This document shows, in pieces, positions 36,931-45,490 of a stretch of DNA of 64,000 nucleotides; within the stretch, counting starts at the first letter, position 1; the number at the start of each line of letters is the position of its first letter. The notes beneath the pieces were generated by a model. It was not told the origin of the DNA and did no database searches. It saw nothing but the letters and a program-made list of their open reading frames with translations. Source of the DNA: Dyadobacter sp. NIV53 (GTDB lineage Bacteria > Bacteroidota > Bacteroidia > Cytophagales > Spirosomataceae); contig NZ_CP081299.1 of NCBI RefSeq assembly GCF_019711195.1, positions 5,862,501 to 5,926,500 of the forward strand, given 5' to 3'. The position numbers and the translations under genes were made by a program.

Positions 36931-38085
36931 TTACCATTGTTTTCCTTGGTTTATGCCAGTTGGATCATATGACCAATCAAGTAAATCAAATGTAGTTTCA
37001 ATAACTGCATGTTCAATAGCTCTGCATTTAGCTTCTTCATATCGATATCCTGCACTGTTACTAATAGAATAATCATCATTTACTCCAACGATAAATCCAA
37101 ATGAAATTGCATCAGCATTTGAACTTTCCCAATTGTCCGGGTAAGTATCATTATCAGTGTCATTGGCAGCAATAGGACTTCCTCCAATGCCCCACCATCC
37201 TTCCCACAATACAATATGGTGACTTTCATGCGCCACTGTCTCATAAAAAGTATGCAAACCTCTATGTCCGGTCTCATCATTATGACCAGATGACAATGAA
37301 GAAATTTTTGTTACTCTAGTAATCGGATTTGTTACAGCGTACCCGCCCAAACCGCTATCATATATTAAAGTTGCAATTCTTTCATGCGGAATAAATTGAT
37401 TCCAGTAATAAAACCAATTAGGTTCGATTCCTAATGTATTATTCGTTGCATCTTTGGTGAAAAAAACTTTATTTTTATTTGTAATGTCCATTGAATTACA
37501 ATCCTGAATTACCATTTTTAATGTCTTTTCTCCAAAATCAGAATTGTTGTTAGGAAGCCCGGTATATGTAGCTTTAGCTTTGAACGATGTACCAGAATAA
37601 ACAGCTATACCGCCAGGTTGATCCCAAGTTAATGCAGAAGTTCCAATAGCACCTATTTCAAATTTTATTTTGCCTGCAAAATGGTTTCTGACAACATCAA
37701 TATTAGGGCTGACAGTAGCCTGGAATTCAATATCTAATTTTCCTGGAGACACTGTATTAAATCTTACCTTAACGTTACTTAACGGACTAATTAATTTCAC
37801 TTCGGCTACATATACAGTTACCTCATCAATTCTTTTAAAACTAAAATCCTGCCCAATTACAGTCACTTTATACTTTGTGGTTGTCGTAGGATTTACGGTT
37901 GGATCTGACTTGTTTCTATCCGTTAGTCCTGGTGCTGCATCCCATAAGTAACAATGTCCGTTATCGGTTCCTCCGATTTGAACAGATCCTCCTTTACAAA
38001 TGACCTTATCCAGCCCAGCTTCGTTTTGAGCATAAGTTACGTAAGTCAGTGCCAAAAAAAACAATATTAAATAAAGTCGTTTCAT
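36931..38085 (-). CDS. Secreted zinc metalloprotease-like protein (HESHH motif)
   Basis: 384 residues from ATG 38085 (MKRLYLILFFLALTYVTYAQ signal peptide). The N-terminal part (VICKGGSVQIGG, PGLTDRNKSDPTVNPTTTTKYKVTVIG) is the PKD/Ig-like module seen in Bacteroidota surface proteins. Near residue 286-290 is HESHH inside FYETVAHESHHIVLWEGWW, an HExxH zinc-binding motif. DTDNDTYPDNWE just after is a calcium-binding type-3-repeat-like loop. A later EEAKCRAIEHAVIE could supply a third zinc ligand. It is therefore probably a secreted peptidase, although the overall fold is not one I recognise. Fairly AT-rich. Lies 34 bases after the giant CARDB gene. Confidence 0.7.
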   Translation of the reverse strand: MKRLYLILFFLALTYVTYAQNEAGLDKVICKGGSVQIGGTDNGHCYLWDAAPGLTDRNKSDPTVNPTTTTKYKVTVIGQDFSFKRIDEVTVYVAEVKLISPLSNVKVRFNTVSPGKLDIEFQATVSPNIDVVRNHFAGKIKFEIGAIGTSALTWDQPGGIAVYSGTSFKAKATYTGLPNNNSDFGEKTLKMVIQDCNSMDITNKNKVFFTKDATNNTLGIEPNWFYYWNQFIPHERIATLIYDSGLGGYAVTNPITRVTKISSLSSGHNDETGHRGLHTFYETVAHESHHIVLWEGWWGIGGSPIAANDTDNDTYPDNWESSNADAISFGFIVGVNDDYSISNSAGYRYEEAKCRAIEHAVIETTFDLLDWSYDPTGINQGKQW

Positions 38086-38119
38086 ATTAACATGTATGAT
38101 TCTTTCCATTTAACAAATC

Positions 38120-41100
38120 CTATTCATTTGATTCAACCAGCATAAACCCCAGCGCTGTCAAAGCCTTCGAATATACGATCACCGTTCCGCTTGCGCCGGG
38201 CCTTAATATCTTATCCGGGCCGTTTAGTTCGTACAGATTGAGGGTCAGTTCCTTTACATTTCCCGCCAGATCGGACACATTAAATCCAATGGGAGCACCG
38301 CCAAGGCTGCTTAATCGGATGACCGGATTGATAATATCTGTATTACCCGAATTGGTATATTGAACACTCAGACTGATAATATTGGACGGGCGCGTGCTGG
38401 GAGGTGTTACTACGTTTGTAACCAGGTTGGCTGCTGTACCTGAAATTACTTCAAATCCGTTGCGTAAAACCGTGGAATCTCCTTTGCTGTTTTTAGCAAT
38501 TACATCATACTTGCCCAGGCTGGCCCCATCCAGGTTGAAAGTCGCATAGATTTTTGTCGGATCGGCAATTTTCATCCAGGTGGATTGCGTAGACTGGTTG
38601 CTTTTTCGCAGGCTGATACCGGTAACATCGCCCAGTTTTGAACCGCTGACCAGTATCGTAACCGGGCCGTTGTTGCCGCCTTGATGTGAATTAACCGACC
38701 TGATCTCAAAATTCAGCCGTTCTGCCAGTAAAGTAATTTCCTGGGTGTTGACTGCTCCCCGGATCGTGGTACCGGTTACCAGCAGATAATAGGTTCCTGC
38801 TTTAAGCTCCGGTATCAATACTTCCTGGTTTCCTTCATATGGGCTGGCAAAAGAATAGTCGTACACTGCCCGGCTTGGGACCTGGTTATGGCGCAGATAC
38901 ATTTCATTGGCACCATTTAAAGAATCGCCTTTCAGGGAAACAAGAAGCGTTTCGCCTGTCAGAGATCCGTTTACTTCAATTCTGTAATAGATCTCCTGGC
39001 CGTTGTTCATTGTCTTTGTGGTCGCTACCTGAATCGGCAGTTCGTTAACAGTAACTTTCACCTTTTTTGAGGAAGCCAGATTGTTATTGTTATCATTTTC
39101 TTCGTACATATTGTTGAGTACGTCGGTATATACCAGCACATAATAATCTTTCAGCGAGGCACCTTTGAGTTCACCGGTAAAATTGTGCACAACTTCTCCG
39201 TCAGGATCAATGAAAACGCCTGCGGTCTGTGACACCAGCAATATGTCGTTTACATCCCTTGTTTTATCCTCGGAAAGATAAACTGCGTCCTTCAGATAAC
39301 CATTTGCAGGAAACGCCCCGATATTTTTCAGCTTCCACTGTATCGTAATACTTTCACCAACAATAGCTGTTTCGGGTACCTGTATTTCAGAAACGATCAG
39401 ATCTGAAATAGGAGCCTTTGCTACCGACATGACCGAACTGGCCGTATTATTCTGCTCCGCCAGATATTCCGCTAAATTGTCATTCGCATCTGTTTTAAAC
39501 AAAATGTAATAATTCCCCAGCGCATTTACCGGCAGAAATACCTGGATAGTATCGCTGTATTGTTGTCCGGGTTGCAATGAATCCTGCCTTGCATAAGTGG
39601 CCAGTACAGCATCCGAATAATCTATGATGGCATCGGTAGAGAAATATATTTTATCAGTCCATGACCTGGCAGCAGTAACCCCGGCACCTATATTTTTTAC
39701 CGTCCATCTGGCTGTAACGGGTTGTCCGGCCTGGCCGCTGGACGGAATAGTAAAAGCGGTAACTTTCAGGTCGGAAGGCAGTACCAGTTCAATTTCAATT
39801 TTTAAAGGATCTCCGCCATCGCCCTGTGTTACCAGTTTTGCATTGTTGCTCCGGTCGACATCATTATTAAAATCCGAATCGTCCGTTACCAGCAATAAAT
39901 AGAAGACTCCTGATAAACCGTTGGGTAAGATGGCAGTCTGCTGATTGGAGTAGGACTGGTTTATGCCCAAAGCACCCACATGGACATATTCTTTCATTAA
40001 AACATCATCATCCTTATTCCAGGTCATATCCCTCGACAGATACAGCGCATCGTTCCAGCGGGTTTGAATGGTGGTGGCTTCGCCCTGGTTTTTTACCGAC
40101 CACTGAACGGTAACTTCTGTGCCTGCACTGGAAACTTCCGGAGCTGTAACGGCTGTAACGGCAATATCAACAGGCGGATATTGTTTTACATGAATTACTT
40201 TACTCCGTTTTGCATTATTGCCTTCATCGCTGAATTCGGGAACCTGATTGCCCGAGTCAGTCACAACATAAATATAATAACTGCCCAGGCCAAACCGCGA
40301 AGGAATGATAATACTGGTGTTTACCGTATAGGATTCATCCGTCGAAAGCGTTCTCGACTGCAAAAACTCTCTCAGAAAAGTAGCCTTGGTAGAGTCCCAT
40401 TCGGTTTCAGCAGATATATACACTTTATCAATCCAGGAAATATTGTTTATCTGCCTGGCTCCTTTATTAATTGCCGTGTAGGAAAGAGGTACCGGTGCGC
40501 TGGCAAAAACAGAATCAGCCGTGATGGTAACTTTGGAAACCTGCAGATCGGCCCATGTGTTCAGGTTGATTTTAAGCGGGGCTTCACTTCGTGTTATATT
40601 ATTTGAATCTTTCCCTGCTTCATAAACTGAGTTGGTATAGTCCGTTTCAACATAAACATAATAATTACCCGAAATACCAATGGGAAGAGTGACCATGGCC
40701 GACTTACTTACCGTTTTTCCAGACGCAATATTTCCGGTATTGTATGGAAGACTTAACAGCTGCTCACTTTTGTTTTTATCATAAACCGAATCCAAAGAAA
40801 TAGAGATCCTGTCGGTGATACCCGTCGTAATTAAATTTGCCTCTGAGTTGTTTTTTATTTTCCATTTTACTTCAACCTGCTGTCCGGAGGTTTCTTCCGC
40901 AGGGACTACCAGATCGGTAACGATCAGGTCAGGAGTCAAAATATTTAATGATTTGGGTGTTCTTTTGTTGTTGTTGCTTTCCAGGTCATATTCGTAAACC
41001 TGTTCGCCTGCATCGGTAACCACATATAAAAAATACGCCCCGGTCAGATCATTAGGAGTAGGCACTGTCAGTTCTCTGTCGTAACCATCTCCTGCTGCCA

Positions 41101-44100
41101 GTGCAACCGGCCTGCCAATTCCTGAAAGATAAATAGCCGAGTTTTTTACAAATGTTGAATCCTTCGACAAATAGATATTGTCAACCCAGTTACGGTCCTC
41201 GGTGGAAGAGCCGCCTGCGTTTTCTACCCGCCACTGCACTTTTATGCTTTCCCTGTTACTAACGTTTAATGGCGTCACAGTCAAACTTGTAACAGCCAGA
41301 TCAATGGGTGGCGTAAGTATAATATTGATGCTGTCACTTCTTGTCGAATTATTGTTTTCAAAAGCATGCTCATAAACGTTGTTGTTCACATCTGTTCTGA
41401 CAAACAGATAATGTTTTCCGAATTCTGCTTCCGGAAGTTTAACGGTTTTAGCAGACGTGTAGTTTTTACCCGGATCCAAAGCGCCGCTATGAGAAAAAGT
41501 GCCCAGATAACTCGCGGTGGCAAGATTCAGGACCGAATCTTTTGAAAGATAAATGTCATCATTCCAGTTTTCTGCTTTTGTCGATCCCGGGCCGGCATTA
41601 CTTACTTTCCAGGTCACACTCATTTCCTGGCCCGAAAACACAAAGTTGGGAGGAACGATGGAAGTCACCCGTAAGTCCGGCGGCGGTGTCAGCTGAATCG
41701 AAGCGGTAGTTTTGCTTACCGTAGTATTATTGGTCTGGTCCGTTTCGGGCAGGCCGCCATAAGCGTTAGCGATTACAAATACATAATAGTTGTTGCTGAT
41801 ACCTTGCGGCAGCACAAAGGTGCCGGTTTGAGCATAACTCTCATTCGATTTAAGTTCGCTTGCATTGGCTATCGCGCCTAAATGAATATCCGTTCCCTGA
41901 TCAAAAACTTCGTCGGTGGACAGGTACACATCATCGTACCATTGACCTTGCAGCGTACCACCAATACCGATGTTTTTTACCTGCCAGTTAATACTGAACG
42001 ATTGTCCCGAAAACCCGGACGCAGCAGGTGTAATTTCTGAAACAACAACATCAGGAAGGTGACGGGGTTTAAAGGTCTGTACAGGGCTTTCAATTTTGTA
42101 ACAGGCTCTCTTTGCGACTATTTGCCATTTGTATGTTTTGTCATACTGGATCAGGCTGGTGTTGTAAACAATGTAATTGATTGCAGTTAAATCGGTTACG
42201 GTTGGCGTTGCCGGTTTTTCAGCGGTGTCCTGCCAGATATAAAGATCGTACGTAACGGCATTGGGAACCGGAAGCCAGGAAAATGTGATGGGCAATTCGA
42301 GATCGCTGTTACCGTCTTCAGGAAGCATTCCGTCAAAAGTTCCTGTAAGCGGCTGATCGATTACTGTCACGTCCAGCACTTTTACGGAATCGGCACCGGC
42401 ACAAACTCCGGTATATTTCACCTTAATCCTGTAAGAACCAGTGTTTGTCCAGTCTATTGATGCATTAAATCCATCCACATCCAGATCTCCGCCACCGGAA
42501 AGGCTCCACACGTATTTTGATGAATTCTGCTCATAGTTATTGAGTTTGTATGTCTTTTTTTCTAAGCAGGTTACAGTATCTCCGGCAATGGAAAAAACCG
42601 GTGGGACAGCATTGATGCTTAATGCAGAATTATTGGATAGACTGTTGCTTTGCGGAGCACTTGCCACTACCCTGACCCGGTAAGCCGTTCCAGCCGAAAC
42701 GTATGGAACGACCGCCTTTATTGTGCCTGAACCAGTGGAAGCCAGTGTACCGATATTACGTGGCGAGCTAAAACCTCCATCTATGTCGGAAAGCTGTGCA
42801 GTAAAAATATTTCCTTCTGAAAAAGCGCCGTTTACGGTAAATGGTACTGAAAGATTACTTCCGACGCATATATTTTTATCAATTTGCCCAACTGTAATAA
42901 AAAGGCCGGAAGGCGGTTCCATCCTGAATGCATTGCGGTTCAGGATACTCCAGATGCCGTTTTCGTCCCGGGCTCTGATGAAAATAGAATGGTCGCCGAG
43001 GGAAAGTGTGTCACCTTCAATCTCAAAAGCAATGTTTTTTAAATCAGTTGCCGGTGTTACAGCAATTGATTTACCTTTTCCAAAACCCGGATCTCCGTCT
43101 ATAAAATATTCAACCCTTTGAATTTTGGATAAATTCGTTGGGACGGACAGGCTTTCTATATAAAATGACCTTTTGTTTGTAAGACTCCAGCGACCTTTGG
43201 CATCCTTGAACCGCGTAAAAAGCTGGTGAAAACCCTTGGTTAATGTGGATATATTAACAACAAAGCTGACGTTTTTCAGATCGGTGCCGGCTGTAACGGA
43301 AATGGAGGTTCCTTTATCAAAACCGGGGTCCAGGTCAATAAAATATTCACTTTTGACAATTTTTGCCGGTGTAGTATTATTTAAACTAAGGTCTTCCTTA
43401 TAGAACGTACGGACAGGAGATAAGCTCCAGATGCCTTTTTCATTCCTGAACCGGGTATATATACGGTGAAAACCAGTGGCAAGTGCAGTGAGATCAATAG
43501 TAAAGGAAACCTTGTCAAGCTCAGACGATGGCGAAACGGTAATATTGGTTCCTTTTCCAAAACCGGGATCAGTATCAACGAAATATTCCCCCTTGTTAAT
43601 CCTGGCTGGTGAGGAAGAGTTGGTTGTCAGGTTTTCCTTATAAAATGTGCGGGCAGGGGACAGGCTCCATTTTCCATTTTTATCCTTAAAGCGGACAAAT
43701 AATGCATGAAAACCATTTCCCAGTGAAGTAATATCAAAAGCAAATGAAATTTTGTTCAGGTCCGTTCCGGGTGTTAACGGTATATTTATTCCCTGTCCCA
43801 TGCCAGGATCAGAATCTACAAAATACTCACCTTTGACAATATTTGGCAGTGCCGGCAGATCGGACCCGAAATTTTCCTTGTAGAAAGTCCGCTTATTGGT
43901 AACAGACCAGCCTCCTCTTTTAACTTTGGTAGAATCATTGATTTCAACTTCGTAAGGTTTCACGAAAGACCTGACGAACAGATTATGGAAACCTAAAGCC
44001 ATATCCTTGATGTCAACCGGAAAGGAGGCACTGACATCATTTCCAGAAACAAATGATACACTTTTACCCTTGCCAAAGCCAGGATCTTCATCAATATAAT

Positions 44101-44203
44101 ATTCAATCCGTACAACCTTCTGAGCCTGACTGGCAAAAGGAAGCAGGCAAAAACATAATGACGCCACAATGACCTTAAAGAGGACGGGCAAAAGTCTGGT
44201 CAT
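38120..44203 (-). CDS. Giant CARDB-repeat surface protein
   Basis: 2027 residues with a signal peptide (ending FASQAQ). Residues about 30-420 hold five repeats of about 75 residues, each opening EYFxDxDPGFGKGxxI and containing GFHxLFVRFKDxxGxWSL. Ig-like segments follow to about 710. Then come eight CARDB domains of about 115 residues each (for example DVVVSEITPAASGFSGQSFSI, DLRVTSIVPPNFVFSGQ, DLIVSEIQVPETAIVGE), each with WxDxxYLSxD and DxxNxxxE features. The end has another Ig/IPT-like part and no T9SS sorting domain. CARDB domains are adhesion-like beta-sandwich modules. Probably a long surface fibre or scaffold. Second gene of the operon. Confidence 0.85.
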   Translation of the reverse strand: MTRLLPVLFKVIVASLCFCLLPFASQAQKVVRIEYYIDEDPGFGKGKSVSFVSGNDVSASFPVDIKDMALGFHNLFVRSFVKPYEVEINDSTKVKRGGWSVTNKRTFYKENFGSDLPALPNIVKGEYFVDSDPGMGQGINIPLTPGTDLNKISFAFDITSLGNGFHALFVRFKDKNGKWSLSPARTFYKENLTTNSSSPARINKGEYFVDTDPGFGKGTNITVSPSSELDKVSFTIDLTALATGFHRIYTRFRNEKGIWSLSPVRTFYKEDLSLNNTTPAKIVKSEYFIDLDPGFDKGTSISVTAGTDLKNVSFVVNISTLTKGFHQLFTRFKDAKGRWSLTNKRSFYIESLSVPTNLSKIQRVEYFIDGDPGFGKGKSIAVTPATDLKNIAFEIEGDTLSLGDHSIFIRARDENGIWSILNRNAFRMEPPSGLFITVGQIDKNICVGSNLSVPFTVNGAFSEGNIFTAQLSDIDGGFSSPRNIGTLASTGSGTIKAVVPYVSAGTAYRVRVVASAPQSNSLSNNSALSINAVPPVFSIAGDTVTCLEKKTYKLNNYEQNSSKYVWSLSGGGDLDVDGFNASIDWTNTGSYRIKVKYTGVCAGADSVKVLDVTVIDQPLTGTFDGMLPEDGNSDLELPITFSWLPVPNAVTYDLYIWQDTAEKPATPTVTDLTAINYIVYNTSLIQYDKTYKWQIVAKRACYKIESPVQTFKPRHLPDVVVSEITPAASGFSGQSFSINWQVKNIGIGGTLQGQWYDDVYLSTDEVFDQGTDIHLGAIANASELKSNESYAQTGTFVLPQGISNNYYVFVIANAYGGLPETDQTNNTTVSKTTASIQLTPPPDLRVTSIVPPNFVFSGQEMSVTWKVSNAGPGSTKAENWNDDIYLSKDSVLNLATASYLGTFSHSGALDPGKNYTSAKTVKLPEAEFGKHYLFVRTDVNNNVYEHAFENNNSTRSDSINIILTPPIDLAVTSLTVTPLNVSNRESIKVQWRVENAGGSSTEDRNWVDNIYLSKDSTFVKNSAIYLSGIGRPVALAAGDGYDRELTVPTPNDLTGAYFLYVVTDAGEQVYEYDLESNNNKRTPKSLNILTPDLIVTDLVVPAEETSGQQVEVKWKIKNNSEANLITTGITDRISISLDSVYDKNKSEQLLSLPYNTGNIASGKTVSKSAMVTLPIGISGNYYVYVETDYTNSVYEAGKDSNNITRSEAPLKINLNTWADLQVSKVTITADSVFASAPVPLSYTAINKGARQINNISWIDKVYISAETEWDSTKATFLREFLQSRTLSTDESYTVNTSIIIPSRFGLGSYYIYVVTDSGNQVPEFSDEGNNAKRSKVIHVKQYPPVDIAVTAVTAPEVSSAGTEVTVQWSVKNQGEATTIQTRWNDALYLSRDMTWNKDDDVLMKEYVHVGALGINQSYSNQQTAILPNGLSGVFYLLLVTDDSDFNNDVDRSNNAKLVTQGDGGDPLKIEIELVLPSDLKVTAFTIPSSGQAGQPVTARWTVKNIGAGVTAARSWTDKIYFSTDAIIDYSDAVLATYARQDSLQPGQQYSDTIQVFLPVNALGNYYILFKTDANDNLAEYLAEQNNTASSVMSVAKAPISDLIVSEIQVPETAIVGESITIQWKLKNIGAFPANGYLKDAVYLSEDKTRDVNDILLVSQTAGVFIDPDGEVVHNFTGELKGASLKDYYVLVYTDVLNNMYEENDNNNNLASSKKVKVTVNELPIQVATTKTMNNGQEIYYRIEVNGSLTGETLLVSLKGDSLNGANEMYLRHNQVPSRAVYDYSFASPYEGNQEVLIPELKAGTYYLLVTGTTIRGAVNTQEITLLAERLNFEIRSVNSHQGGNNGPVTILVSGSKLGDVTGISLRKSNQSTQSTWMKIADPTKIYATFNLDGASLGKYDVIAKNSKGDSTVLRNGFEVISGTAANLVTNVVTPPSTRPSNIISLSVQYTNSGNTDIINPVIRLSSLGGAPIGFNVSDLAGNVKELTLNLYELNGPDKILRPGASGTVIVYSKALTALGFMLVESNE

Positions 44204-44259
44204 AACAAATCAGTTCAACAATTATCTGTCAAATTAAAATACCGGGAAAAGATATGCAA

Positions 44260-45315
44260 TCAGTTATTTGACCTTACTTTAACTGTAACGTCAATGGGGT
44301 CGGTGGTGCTTCCTATGGGTTGGTTTTCAAAAGAATAAATAGCAGGAACAGGGGGAATTCCTGAAAGTTTATATGCCGAATAACCACCAAACATTCCGCA
44401 GTCGATAGGGTTGTCGGAAGTGCTGCCATAGCCTCCGCCAATAGCGGGTGAGCCTGCTTTTAGCGTCCAGAACGCATCGGATGAGCCCGTTTGCTCAAAA
44501 ACTTTGGTCATGTCAACATTGGATTTATTTCCATTGCCTGTTCCAAACTGTTCTTTAGATCCAATGTTGTTGGAAATTAAATTTCCGGTACCTTCGAAAA
44601 ATCCTGCGTACATGATGTTGTTGCTAACGCTACTGTTATACGAAGTTACTTTTCCCCGTCTGAAAATGTTGTTTTGGATCAGTACAACAGCGCTGGTATG
44701 AATACTTATTACTGTGCTTTCAGTGTCGTCCCCAAGGTATGCCTGAACCCCCAGATAATTATTTGTAATTAAAACTCCAGCCGAAGCATACTGGACATTT
44801 ACGATTACACCAAAGTTTTGGGAGATTATTATGTTATTTACCGGCAGGGAACTGTTTCTGTTGTCGTAATATAGATTTATAGTGCCAACGCTCCAATCCG
44901 GATTTTCCCCGTTTGGTGTGCAGAACTTATTCCTTTTTATTACTATATCATTGCAGAATACATTGATACCATTGGCTGCAAAATCAATACCCAGTACTTC
45001 GGAGCCTTCCGAACCGGCATTGTAAGAAATTCCGTTTACAATGGCCGTTATCGCAAACGCCTGTAATCCTGAATTCTGATCCAGAAAAAATCCCGGGCCA
45101 ATGATGACCAGTTTCTTCGTGGAGTTCAGTCCGCCATAATTATTCGGGGAACCTTCCAGATGTAAAGTGTCGCCGGATTTAGCACCGTCATGTGCTGCTT
45201 GTAATGTAGTGAAATCAGCTGTTATTCCATTGTTGTTGTTCACTCTCCAGATTTTGGCATTTGAACATAAAGAAACCAGCAGACACAATCCGAATAAAGG
45301 GAGAAATTTTTTCAT
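44260..45315 (-). CDS. Secreted right-handed beta-helix protein
   Basis: 351 residues with a signal peptide (MKKFLPLFGLCLLVSLCSNA). It has the pectate-lyase-like parallel beta-helix pattern: FTTLQAAHDGAKSGDTLHLEGS at the start, then coils with N-rich turns (IVIKRNKFC, NIIISQNFGVI, GVLITNNYLG, VVLIQNNIFR, SNNIMY, NLISNNIG). AGSPAIGGGYGSTSDNPIDCGMFGG is the usual end of such helices. No polysaccharide-lyase catalytic residues were identified. It begins the five-gene minus-strand operon of exported proteins, 56 bases before the giant CARDB gene. Confidence 0.8.
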   Translation of the reverse strand: MKKFLPLFGLCLLVSLCSNAKIWRVNNNNGITADFTTLQAAHDGAKSGDTLHLEGSPNNYGGLNSTKKLVIIGPGFFLDQNSGLQAFAITAIVNGISYNAGSEGSEVLGIDFAANGINVFCNDIVIKRNKFCTPNGENPDWSVGTINLYYDNRNSSLPVNNIIISQNFGVIVNVQYASAGVLITNNYLGVQAYLGDDTESTVISIHTSAVVLIQNNIFRRGKVTSYNSSVSNNIMYAGFFEGTGNLISNNIGSKEQFGTGNGNKSNVDMTKVFEQTGSSDAFWTLKAGSPAIGGGYGSTSDNPIDCGMFGGYSAYKLSGIPPVPAIYSFENQPIGSTTDPIDVTVKVRSNN

Positions 45316-45490
45316 GTAAGTTGAGTATCAGTCATTAATAATTAAAAGTATACAGACTTTTTTATTAACAAAAATAATTTTATTGACTTTCTATTTCCTG
45401 GTACGAATACTTATTGAACGGTAAGAAATATACTTTTTTATGACCAGATGAGAAGCTTTTGGCCGGAATGACGGGAATAAAAACCGTCCC

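Noticed and set aside
40064..40606. 180-codon plus-strand frame opposite the CARDB gene
   Set aside because: Antisense to a well-supported giant gene with clear domain repeats.
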